Source: Planctomycetota bacterium | Lineage (GTDB): Bacteria; Planctomycetota; UBA1135 | DNA length: 64,000 nucleotides | Direction of reading: 5' to 3' | NCBI GenBank assembly: GCA_002705055.1 | Contig: PAHY01000016.1 | Span: 1 to 64,000, forward strand | Part shown: one piece after another, positions 17,059 to 25,399 of the stretch | Layout: each line of letters starts with the position of its first letter | Numbering within the stretch: position 1 is the first letter of the stretch | The notes under the pieces: model-generated | The model's input: only the letters and a program-made list of their open reading frames with translations | The model's database searches: none | What the model was told of the DNA's origin: nothing | Made by a program: the position numbers and the translations under genes

Positions 17059-17850
17059 CTACCAGCCCAGCCGGTAGGAGGTGTAGGAGTAGTGCCACTG
17101 CAGAATGAAGTCGAGGTAGTAGTCCTCGCCCTGCGTGTAGTCCTCGGCCGTCATGCCGAAGAAGCGCTCGTTGGTCTGCTCCTGGGTCTCGTTCGAGCGG
17201 TTGAAGATGTTCTCGACGATGTTGAGGAACCACAGCATCGTGTCCAAGTAGGGATCCTCGCCCTCTTCGTAGTCGAGCGAGTTCGCCGTAAACATGCGCT
17301 CGCGGTACTGCTCGAAGCTCTGCGGGCTGTTCGATTCCCAGTTCAGCGAACCAGTCGGCTGCGGGCCGCGCGCGCGGGAACTGCCGCGCGAAGCGCTGCT
17401 CGCGGTCAGCTTGCCGCCGATCCCCGTTGGGGAGATCTCCCTCGCGATGCTGGATCGCTCGGGGGCAAAGCCGCCTTCATCCCAGGCCACGGTGTAGGCG
17501 CCGTACCCCTGCGAAGCCCCGCTGCGCTGCAGCTTGAGCTGCCAGGTGGTCTGCCAGTCCACGCTGGCGAGCTCGCCGACCTCGAAGAAGCTCGGGTCAT
17601 CCAGCCGCAGGCCGAGCTTAGCCAGCTTGTTCGCATACTGGCCGTGCCGGGCCTGGTACATCTCCTGCGCCTTCGCGACGTGCTGGAGGTAGACGTAGGC
17701 TTCGCTGGCCTTGCTCCGCTCGCTGATCTGGTGGTATTTCGGCACCGCCATCATGGCGAGCACGCCAAGAATGACGACCACGATGGTCAGCTCGACCAGC
17801 GAGAAGCCAGCCTGAGCACGGAATCGACGGGGGGCGCGGGGGGAACGCAT
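17059..17850 (-). CDS. Type IV pilin paralog 7 with ~121-aa C-terminal extension carrying an internal repeat
   Basis: QAGFSLVELTIVVVILGVLAMMAVPKY; GASQGYGAYTVAWDEGGF; start at 17850. Confidence 0.82.
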   Translation of the reverse strand: MRSPRAPRRFRAQAGFSLVELTIVVVILGVLAMMAVPKYHQISERSKASEAYVYLQHVAKAQEMYQARHGQYANKLAKLGLRLDDPSFFEVGELASVDWQTTWQLKLQRSGASQGYGAYTVAWDEGGFAPERSSIAREISPTGIGGKLTASSASRGSSRARGPQPTGSLNWESNSPQSFEQYRERMFTANSLDYEEGEDPYLDTMLWFLNIVENIFNRSNETQEQTNERFFGMTAEDYTQGEDYYLDFILQWHYSYTSYRLGW

Positions 17851-17879
17851 GGTCTCCCCGGCTCTTCGACCGGCACCGC

Positions 17880-17894
17880 GTCTCGACTTGAGAC
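17880..17894. promoter_or_regulatory. Pilin-array palindrome GTCTCGACTTGAGAC upstream of pilin 7
   Basis: GTCTC/GAGAC arms ~30 nt upstream of ATG 17850. Confidence 0.5.
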
Positions 17895-17940
17895 AGCAGT
17901 GGACGGGCGAGCCCACTCAAGGGGGTCAGCCTCAGCCGGC

Positions 17941-18327
17941 TCAGAAGATCGGAATCAGCCGCTGCGGCAGATCCGAGTTCAAGCTGTCGAAACCGGCGGA
18001 AGTCCAGACCACCCGATACGCCCCCGCCTCCTCCGACGGCGGCCAGCGCTCCAGTTGGACGGTCCAGTTGTCATTCTCAGCAACTCCATGTAACTCCCAG
18101 ACTCGAAAGTACTTCGGTTGGGTCAGCCCAGGCTCGAGCTGATCAAGCGAGTCGGCGAAGTGGCCCGTACGAGCGCGGAATCGCTGTTGCATCGCCTCCA
18201 CTTGAGCCAAGTAGGCGAAGGCCTCGGAGGCCCGCGCTCGCTCCGACGAGCCGCAAACGGACGGCTTCGGCAGAGCCGCGAGCGCAACCACGGCTCCGGC
18301 AGCAAGCAGGGGTCCGAGCTTGGCCAT
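17941..18327 (-). CDS. Degenerate pilin-like paralog 8 without prepilin cleavage motif
   Basis: Retains RASEAFAYLAQVEAMQQRFRARTGHFADSLDQL and AGAYRVVWTSAGFDSLNSDLPQRL but no GF[ST]xxE. Confidence 0.7.
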   Translation of the reverse strand: MAKLGPLLAAGAVVALAALPKPSVCGSSERARASEAFAYLAQVEAMQQRFRARTGHFADSLDQLEPGLTQPKYFRVWELHGVAENDNWTVQLERWPPSEEAGAYRVVWTSAGFDSLNSDLPQRLIPIF

Positions 18328-18344
18328 CCCTCTCTCTCGGCCGT

Positions 18345-18818
18345 TTACGGCGCGCGGCTCGAGACTGCGGCGCCTGGCACCAGCGTCCCGGCGACGGTGG
18401 AGCGGTCGCGCTGGAATCCCCGCTCGCTGAAGACCACGGTGTAGGGGCCATGCCCGCCGTTGGGCTCCCGGCGGATCAGCCGCAGGCTCCAGCGGCGCTC
18501 CCAATCCAGGCTGAAAGCCTCGCCGATCACAAACCAGCGCGGCGTTGCCATGCCCAGGTCCAGGTCTTCAAGCCGGCGCGCGTACTCACCGCACCAGGCG
18601 CGGTGGCGCTCCTGCGCCTTGGCCACGTGACTCAGATAGACGAAGGCCTCGGAAGCCCGCGCCTGCTCCGAAAGCAGCTGCACCCGCGGCAGCCCCATCG
18701 AAAGGAAGCAGCCCAGGACCGCCAGAACCACGGAGAGTTCAGCGAGACTGAAGCCGCGCGAGGCGGAGGCCGCTCGTGCGGCGCGGGGCAGGGGGGCGAG
18801 CACCGAAAGAGACTCCAT
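18345..18818 (-). CDS. Type IV pilin paralog 9 of array
   Basis: SRGFSLAELSVVLAVLGCFLSMGLPR; start at 18818 rather than ORF start 19139. Confidence 0.8.
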   Translation of the reverse strand: MESLSVLAPLPRAARAASASRGFSLAELSVVLAVLGCFLSMGLPRVQLLSEQARASEAFVYLSHVAKAQERHRAWCGEYARRLEDLDLGMATPRWFVIGEAFSLDWERRWSLRLIRREPNGGHGPYTVVFSERGFQRDRSTVAGTLVPGAAVSSRAP

Positions 18819-18836
18819 CTCTACGACGGCACCCCA

Positions 18837-18855
18837 GAGTCTCAACTTGAGACTC
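18837..18855. promoter_or_regulatory. 19-bp perfect palindrome GAGTCTCAACTTGAGACTC upstream of pilin 9
   Basis: Perfect 9-bp arms around a single central C, 18 nt upstream of ATG 18818. Confidence 0.55.
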
Positions 18856-18891
18856 TCGCCCGGAAAAGCGTCTCGAAATCGACCTGCGCGC

Positions 18892-20346
18892 CTAGGTGCG
18901 CGCCGCGGCCCGCTCGGCGGAGAGCGCTTCCAGATGCTCGGTGGCATCCCGCGTCGGGTACTTGCCGGTGAAGCAGCCGGAGCAGAAGGCCTCGACCTTC
19001 GGGTTGCCCGCTCGCGCCGCCTCGACCATGCGCTCGAGCTCGAGGTAGACCAGATGATCGGCGCCGATCTCGGTGGCCACGTCGTCGACCGACTTGCCCC
19101 GCGCGACGAAGTCCTTTTCCGTCGCCATATCGATGCCATACGGGCAAGCGGCGATCAGCGGCGGCGAGGTCGAGGCGAAGTAGACCTGATTGGCCCCCGC
19201 GCTGCGCGCGGCTTCGATGATCTTGCGCGAAGTGTTGCCGCGCACGATCGAGTCGTCGACCAGCAGCACGTTCTTGCCCTCAAACTCGAGCGGAATCGGG
19301 TTGAGCTTGCGACGGATCGAAGTCTGCCGCGCCTGCTGGTTGGGCATGATGAAGGTCCGCCCGACGTAGCGGTTCTTGATGAAGCCCTCGCGGTAGGGAA
19401 CGCCCAGCTCCTGCGCCATCGACAGCGCGGCATCGCGCGCGCTGTCCGGGATGGGGATCACCACATCCGGCTCGGGCGCGCCGGACTCGCGCCACTGCTG
19501 CGCGAGGGTTTCGCCGAAGCGGCGCCGCGTCTTGTAGACGCTGATCTCGTCGAGGAAGGAATCCGGCCGCGCGAAGTAAACCAGCTCGAAGATGCAAGGG
19601 CGGTGCTCCTGCTCGACCACCTGGATCCAGATCGGATCCTGACCCGGCTCGACCAGGATTGCCTCGCCGTTGCGCAGATCGCGCACGCGGGTGAAGCCCA
19701 GCACATCCAGGGCAACCGACTCGCTGGCGACCGCCCATTCGGTGCCTTCTTCCGTCTCGCGCTTGCCGACGATGCACGGCTTGATGCCGGTCGGATCGCG
19801 GAAGGCGAACAGCGTGCCCTCGGCCAGAATCCCCGCCACGGAGTACGCGCCCTTGGTCGTCTCGAAGGCGCGCGCCGTCGCCAGCCGCATGCGCTGTTCA
19901 CGCGGCAGCGAGGGATCGGCATCCTTCATCCCGCTGGCGAAGGCGTAGAGAATCGCCTCGACGTCGCAGGAAGACTCCAGCGTGATGTGATTGGCCGGAT
20001 ACTCGCGCGACTTGAGATCCATCCAGTTGGTCAAGTTCCCGTTGTGCGTCATGCCGATGCCAAACGGGAAGTTGATGTAGAAGGGCTGCGCGTCCTGGTC
20101 GGCGCCCATGCCCACCGTCGGATAGCGCACGTGCGCGATCGCCAGGTTGCCCGTCAGCCGCTGCATATCGAGCGCGCTGAAGATGTCGCGCACCATGCCG
20201 TTCTGCTTGCGCAGATGGAACATGCCGTCAAAAGACAGAATGCCCGCCGCGTCTTGCCCGCGGTGCTGGAGTGCGATGAGCCCCTCGTAGAGTTCAGGGG
20301 CGACGTCCTTCCCAGGAAGGCCTGCGATGCCGATGAAGCCGCACAT
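18892..20346 (-). CDS. purF: Amidophosphoribosyltransferase
   Basis: MCGFIGIAG N-terminal nucleophile Cys; GLIALQHRGQDAAGI; PRTase motif VLLVDDSIVRGNTSRKII. Confidence 0.95.
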   Translation of the reverse strand: MCGFIGIAGLPGKDVAPELYEGLIALQHRGQDAAGILSFDGMFHLRKQNGMVRDIFSALDMQRLTGNLAIAHVRYPTVGMGADQDAQPFYINFPFGIGMTHNGNLTNWMDLKSREYPANHITLESSCDVEAILYAFASGMKDADPSLPREQRMRLATARAFETTKGAYSVAGILAEGTLFAFRDPTGIKPCIVGKRETEEGTEWAVASESVALDVLGFTRVRDLRNGEAILVEPGQDPIWIQVVEQEHRPCIFELVYFARPDSFLDEISVYKTRRRFGETLAQQWRESGAPEPDVVIPIPDSARDAALSMAQELGVPYREGFIKNRYVGRTFIMPNQQARQTSIRRKLNPIPLEFEGKNVLLVDDSIVRGNTSRKIIEAARSAGANQVYFASTSPPLIAACPYGIDMATEKDFVARGKSVDDVATEIGADHLVYLELERMVEAARAGNPKVEAFCSGCFTGKYPTRDATEHLEALSAERAAART

Positions 20347-20360
20347 GGAGGACTTCCATT

Positions 20361-21548
20361 CTATCCGGGCTGCCCGCGATGCGCCCCGGCCGAGCCACGC
20401 AGCGCCAGGATTTCATCCAGCAGGCCGGGCGCGGTCGCATCGAGGGTCGCCCGGTAATCCCGGTCCCGCTCGCCGTGGGCATAGAGCGGGTCGTAGTGCT
20501 CGTGGAGCAAGGACTCGGTGACCTCCCGCCAGGCGCCCGACCGGAGCTGCCGCTGCAGCGCGTCGACCCGCGCCTCGCCGAGCTTGGTCCGTAGGCCGTC
20601 CAGGGCCGCGGCGCAGGCTTCGAGTCGCTCCCCGTCCGGCTCGCCGTCGAGCACGGCCTCGCCCAGGTAGTCGCGCCCCAGCAGCTCGACCCGCGCCGCG
20701 ACCGGAGCCTCCAGCTTGAGCTGTGGCGCGGACTGCATCGCGCGATAGAGCGGCTCAGGCAGGATCGCATCCCCTACCTTGCGGCTCTCGCCCTCGACGT
20801 AGACCGGCTGACCGCCCAGCTCCTGCAGCCGTTGCAGCAGCGCCGATTCGAAGGTCGGCTGCGAAACCGGCTGGAGGCCGACCGCGCCCAGCACCGAGGA
20901 GCGGTGCCCGGCCAGGCCTTCCAGGTCGAGGGTGGACCCCGGGCAGCGCAGCTCTAGAGCACGCAGGATCTCGGTCTTCCCGACTCCGGTCGCGCCGCGC
21001 AGCACGATCAGCTGAAAGTCGGACTCCTGATAGGCCGCCAGCTGCTCCATGACCCAGGTCCGATACGCCTTGTAGCCCCCGGCGAGGAAGCCCACCTGGG
21101 TCTCGCCCAGCGCGCGCAGCAGCAGCGCGACCGACTGCGAGCGCATGCCGCCGCGCCAGCAGTGCAGGATCAGCGGCTGCTCGCCGAGCTCGTCCAGCTT
21201 GGCGTCGCCGTCGAGCAGCACCCCCGGCTCGCGCATCTGCTGACGCAGCGCCGCCGCCAGCTCCTGGAATCGCTCGCCCCACTCTTCCGGGGCCACGCGC
21301 CGCTGCAGGATCTGCTCCAGCTTCGCGCCCATCTCGCCCTCGACCATGCGCAGCCCTGCCTCGTAGGCCGCGGCGGGCGATTCTTGCTTGTAGAGAGTGC
21401 CGACGATCGCGCGCTGCTGGTCGTCGAACAGCGGCACCGACTCGGCGCCAGGCAGGTGGTCGCGAGCGAACTCGGCCGGACTGCGCAGGTCGACGATGCG
21501 GGCTCGACCGGCCAGGACGGTCTCGCAGGAGAAGGTGGGGAGGCGCAC
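20361..21548 (-). CDS. mnmH: tRNA 2-selenouridine/geranyl-2-thiouridine synthase
   Basis: Rhodanese domain with HCWRGGMRSQS, P-loop GATGVGKTEIL. Confidence 0.9.
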   Translation of the reverse strand: MRLPTFSCETVLAGRARIVDLRSPAEFARDHLPGAESVPLFDDQQRAIVGTLYKQESPAAAYEAGLRMVEGEMGAKLEQILQRRVAPEEWGERFQELAAALRQQMREPGVLLDGDAKLDELGEQPLILHCWRGGMRSQSVALLLRALGETQVGFLAGGYKAYRTWVMEQLAAYQESDFQLIVLRGATGVGKTEILRALELRCPGSTLDLEGLAGHRSSVLGAVGLQPVSQPTFESALLQRLQELGGQPVYVEGESRKVGDAILPEPLYRAMQSAPQLKLEAPVAARVELLGRDYLGEAVLDGEPDGERLEACAAALDGLRTKLGEARVDALQRQLRSGAWREVTESLLHEHYDPLYAHGERDRDYRATLDATAPGLLDEILALRGSAGAHRGQPG

Positions 21549-21595
21549 GGGCTGCGCGGATTCTAGAATCTCGATTCCCTCGTTCCCGACGCGCC

Positions 21596-22852
21596 ATGCC
21601 CGACTCCCCTGCTCTCGCCACCCCGCAACTCAATTCCGTCATTCAGGCCGGCATCTCCGAGGAGCTGCTGCGCGGCGAGGTCAACCCGCTGTGGGCCCGC
21701 CTGCGCGAGGTCGGCACCGAGCCCTGGCTCGACACCGGCGATATGGACGAGGCCGCGCGGCTGTGGGCGCACGAGTTCACCGCGCTGACCACCAACAACA
21801 CGCTGCTGAACAAGGAGATCCAGAAAGGCCTCTACGACGCCTGGATCCCGGAGGCCGCGGCCGCCGTGCGCGCCGACCGGCCCGACATCGACGAGCAGGA
21901 ACTGGTGCTCGAGATCGCCTTCGCCCTCAACGCACGCCACGGTCTGCGTCTGGTCGAACGCTTCGGCGCCTACGTCTCGGTCGAGCTGCACACGGACCTG
22001 GCCCACGACGTGGAGCGTTCGGTGGCTTATGGCCGGCGCTACGCCGCGCTGTCGGACAAGTTCATCGTCAAGGTTCCGCTCACGCCGGAAGGACTGATCG
22101 CGGCGCGTCACCTCGAGGAGCAGGGGATCCCGGTCAACTTCACGCTGGGCTTCAGCGCCCGCGAGAACTTCCTGGTCGCCTGCGTCGCGCAGCCGAGCTG
22201 GGTCAACATCTTCCTGGGTCGACTCAACGCCTACGCCGCCGGCGAAGGCCTGGGCGATGGCGCCTGGGTGGGCGAGCGCACTCACATGGCCTCGCAGGCT
22301 GCGGTCAAGGAACTGCGCGAGTCGATCGGCGTCTCGACGCGGCAGATCGCTGCCAGCATGCGCTCCGGCGAGCAGGTCGCCACGCTGGCGGGCACGGATG
22401 TTTACACCATGCCCATCGCAGTCGCGGAAGGCTTCCTCGCCGGCAGCCCGACCGCAGAAGTGCTGCAGGATCGCACCGGCGAGGACTACCAGCCGAGCTG
22501 GGCCGAAGGCATCGACCCGGACGCCGAGGGTGTGCACAAGCTCTGGGAAGTGGACGCGAGCTTCAAGGAGGTCTGCCTCGAGCTGGCCGCACGCGACTAC
22601 GAAAACTTGACCGCCGCCGAGGTCCTGGCCGCGCTCGATGCCGCTGGTTACAGCGATGTCTTCCCAAGGCTGACAGAGAACGAGCTCGCCACGCTGGTCG
22701 CCGAAGGCAAAGCGCCGAAGCGCGCCACCTGGCAGTCGCAGCTCGCGCAGGGCAAGTACGGGCTGGACGGCCTGTTCACCCTGGCTGGCCTGCACGCCTT
22801 TGCCCAGGATCAGGCGGCGCTGGACGAGCGGATTCGTCAGCAGCTGGCCTAA
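21596..22852 (+). CDS. tal: Transaldolase family protein
   Basis: TTNNTLLNKEI, KFIVKVPLTPEGL, GIPVNFTLGFSARE. Confidence 0.8.
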   Translation: MPDSPALATPQLNSVIQAGISEELLRGEVNPLWARLREVGTEPWLDTGDMDEAARLWAHEFTALTTNNTLLNKEIQKGLYDAWIPEAAAAVRADRPDIDEQELVLEIAFALNARHGLRLVERFGAYVSVELHTDLAHDVERSVAYGRRYAALSDKFIVKVPLTPEGLIAARHLEEQGIPVNFTLGFSARENFLVACVAQPSWVNIFLGRLNAYAAGEGLGDGAWVGERTHMASQAAVKELRESIGVSTRQIAASMRSGEQVATLAGTDVYTMPIAVAEGFLAGSPTAEVLQDRTGEDYQPSWAEGIDPDAEGVHKLWEVDASFKEVCLELAARDYENLTAAEVLAALDAAGYSDVFPRLTENELATLVAEGKAPKRATWQSQLAQGKYGLDGLFTLAGLHAFAQDQAALDERIRQQLA

Positions 22853-22882
22853 GCCGACGCTGCGGCGCGCGCCGCAGGACTG

Positions 22883-23914
22883 CTAGAAACGCCAGCCGCC
22901 GCGGCCGCCACCCTGACGACCTCCCCCTTCGCGTGCCGGAGGGGGCGGACCTTCACCGCGCGGCGGGCCTTCGCCCCCGGGACGACCGTCACGCGGCGGA
23001 CCTTCCCCCGGCGGCGGGCCTTCGCCCGGACGCGGAGGCGGACCTTCGCCATTGCCGCGTGAGCCGCGGCTGCCGCCACGACGACCCCGCTCGCGCAAGG
23101 GGCCCGAGCATTCACGAAGCTGCTCGAAGAACTCCTGCGGCGGAAGCGCCACCAGCTCGGCGCGCTTCTTCTCGTCGACTTCCATCTTGGCCCAGCCGTC
23201 GTTCTCGTCGAGCCACTCGATGGTGCGCCACTGCCGCACCTGATCAAGCTCGGCGTCGATCTTCTCGGGCGGCTGTTCGCGCAGGCGGGCGACGGCCTTC
23301 TTGGAAAGCCATCCGTCTTCGATGGCGCGTTCCAGCTCGCGCTCGCGGCGCTTCTTGCGCCACTCTTCGCGCTGCTCGCGCGACCAGCGCAGACGATCTT
23401 CGAAGCCGCCGCGCGGCGGAGGCATCTCGCCCCAGCCATCCACATCCTCGCCGCGTTCCTTGAGCGCCTTACGCACCAGCTCGCGGTGCACACGCTCGCG
23501 TTCGGGCGGCGGGAGCTTGTCGAAGTTCTTGCGCTGCTCCGGGTTCATCCCGGCGATGACTTCCTCGCCGACGGTCCGAAGCAACTGGGTGCGACGCTCC
23601 AGTTCCTTGCGCGCTTCGGGCGACATCTCGCGGAAGCGCTTCATGCGCTCGCGCGCCTTTTCCTTTTCTTCTTCGCTGAGGCCTTCCCACCAGCGGGCCG
23701 CTTCTTCGCGCGTCATCCGGCGCGGGTCCTTCTGCCCTTCCTTGCCCGACTGCTTGGACTCGTCGCGCTTCTTCTCGCCTTCCTGAGCCTGCGGCTCCTG
23801 CGTGACCGGCTCCTGCGCAGCCGGCACGGCCGGTGCCGTCGGCGCGGTCGGCGCTGTGTCGCCCGCCTGCCAACTGCCGGCGAGGACCCAGGGCGCGAGC
23901 CAGAGCAGCATCAT
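22883..23914 (-). CDS. Secreted charged helical protein with Pro/Gly-rich GEGPP-repeat tail
   Basis: Signal peptide; Arg/Glu-rich repeats like MSPEARKELERRTQLLR; tail GEGPPPRPGEGPPPGEGPPRD. Confidence 0.5.
   Translation of the reverse strand: MMLLWLAPWVLAGSWQAGDTAPTAPTAPAVPAAQEPVTQEPQAQEGEKKRDESKQSGKEGQKDPRRMTREEAARWWEGLSEEEKEKARERMKRFREMSPEARKELERRTQLLRTVGEEVIAGMNPEQRKNFDKLPPPERERVHRELVRKALKERGEDVDGWGEMPPPRGGFEDRLRWSREQREEWRKKRRERELERAIEDGWLSKKAVARLREQPPEKIDAELDQVRQWRTIEWLDENDGWAKMEVDEKKRAELVALPPQEFFEQLRECSGPLRERGRRGGSRGSRGNGEGPPPRPGEGPPPGEGPPRDGRPGGEGPPRGEGPPPPAREGGGRQGGGRGGWRF
22920..23060 (-). repeat. Short in-frame repeats encoding GEGPP/RPG-rich tail
   Basis: Recurrent ggcgggccttcgcccg-type units. 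Confidence 0.6.
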
Positions 23915-24333
23915 TCCTGGTCCGAATCGAGCAGGTCCTCGACCCAGGCTTCATCCTGGGCCATGGCCGCGAACGCCGGCTCGAGCGCGGCGTCTTCGGC
24001 GAGCTCCCATGCGCTGATCACTTCGCGCATCTCGTAGAGATCAATCAAATCGGCGTCGGCGATGGCGCCGTCCGAATCGATGATCGTGGTGGCGTGATTG
24101 CCGCCACCATTGCCCAGCTGGTAGCCCACTGCCACCAGCAGCACGGCCGCTGCCGCGGTCATGAGCGGGCGGAGCATGCGGTGCAGACGCCCTGCCGGCG
24201 CGGCCTCGGGGGCCTCGCGCAGCCCTTCCGCCACCAGACGATCCCGCAGCTCGCTGCGGAATCCAAAGGAGACCGGCTGCGTCGGGACTGCGTCGAGCGC
24301 GTCGTCCAACCAGTCTTTAGTCTTGTTCGGCAT
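23911..24333 (-). CDS. Putative anti-sigma-factor-like membrane protein
   Basis: One TM (MTAAAAVLLVAVGYQLG), overlaps upstream ECF sigma gene; ATG at 24333. Confidence 0.55.
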   Translation of the reverse strand: MPNKTKDWLDDALDAVPTQPVSFGFRSELRDRLVAEGLREAPEAAPAGRLHRMLRPLMTAAAAVLLVAVGYQLGNGGGNHATTIIDSDGAIADADLIDLYEMREVISAWELAEDAALEPAFAAMAQDEAWVEDLLDSDQE

Positions 24334-24913
24334 CCTTGTAGGGCTGAAGGTAGGCGCGCAGATTCTCGCGCGCACGGTGAAGGAGTGATTTGGCTGCCTT
24401 GGGGCTGATCCCGAGGACCTCGCCGATCTCGGTGAGATCCAGGCCGTCGTAGTGCTGAAACACAAGGGCCGCTCGCTGGTTCTCCGGAAGTTCCGCCAGC
24501 CCCTGCTCCACCAGAGTAGCCCAGTCGGCGTGTTCGGCATCCGCTTCCGGGGCGGTCCGCTCGACCGTGTCCGAGACCACCATTTCCTCGCCTTCTGGCC
24601 CCATCTGCAGGCTTCCGGCAGGACGTCGCTTTTCGTCTCGGATCCGGTTCAGCGCCAGGTTGTAGGCAATCCGGTAGAGGAAGGTGGAGAGCTTGCCGGC
24701 CGGGCTGTAGCGATCGCGCGCGCGGTAGAGCCGCACGAAGGTCTCCTGAGCCATCTCCTCGACCCAGCCTGAGGGCCCGAGCAGGCGCCGCAGAATGCCG
24801 AAGACCAGGCTCTCGTACTCGGCGACGATGGACTCGAAAGCGTCCTCGTCGCCGGCCTGGAAGGCCAGCATCCACTGCACTCCGGGGTCGTCGGTCGAGG
24901 CGGGCTCGGTCAT
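24317..24913 (-). CDS. ECF RNA polymerase sigma factor (RpoE-like)
   Basis: sigma2 (AGDEDAFESIVAEYESLVFGILRRLL) and sigma4 (LAELPENQRAALVFQHYDGLDLTEIGEVLGISPKAAKSLLHRARENL). Confidence 0.9.
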   Translation of the reverse strand: MTEPASTDDPGVQWMLAFQAGDEDAFESIVAEYESLVFGILRRLLGPSGWVEEMAQETFVRLYRARDRYSPAGKLSTFLYRIAYNLALNRIRDEKRRPAGSLQMGPEGEEMVVSDTVERTAPEADAEHADWATLVEQGLAELPENQRAALVFQHYDGLDLTEIGEVLGISPKAAKSLLHRARENLRAYLQPYKDAEQD

Positions 24914-24928
24914 GGCCGCGCTCCCTCG

Positions 24929-25399
24929 CTACTGCGCGCCCAGCACACGGCGGCGCAAAGCCCCGCCGGGAACGGGGCCGTAGTGCCGTGAGTCGATGCT
25001 GTCCGCGAGGTGATCACCCAGGAGAAAGAAGCTGTCCTGCGGCAGTGGGTCCCGCCCTGCGCCCTCGGAACCCCAGCGCAGCGCGCTGGTCTCGATCGGG
25101 GGACGGTCCGGATCGGGCTGAAGCCGAGCGGCCATGCGTTCGGCGAGCTCGCCCGGAAGCCCTGCCACCCGTTTCATCGACCGGCCAGAGCCGTCAGGTG
25201 CCTCGAAAACCACAACCTCTCCGCGTTCCGGCGCGCGCCAGAGCGGAACGGTCCAGACCAGCTGGCCGTCCTGGAAGCGCGGCTCCATGCTCGCCCCCAC
25301 CACCCGGTACGGACGGACGAGCGCGCCAGCAAACAGCAGCGCCCCGAGCGCCACCCAGACCGCGCGGCGGCGACGGCGACGCCGGACCGACTGCTTCAC
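24929..25399 (-). CDS. lepB: Signal peptidase I
   Basis: VVGASMEPRFQDGQ, KRVAGLPGE, FFLLGDHLADSIDSRHYGPV; GTG start inferred at 25399. Confidence 0.85.
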   Translation of the reverse strand: MKQSVRRRRRRRAVWVALGALLFAGALVRPYRVVGASMEPRFQDGQLVWTVPLWRAPERGEVVVFEAPDGSGRSMKRVAGLPGELAERMAARLQPDPDRPPIETSALRWGSEGAGRDPLPQDSFFLLGDHLADSIDSRHYGPVPGGALRRRVLGAQ

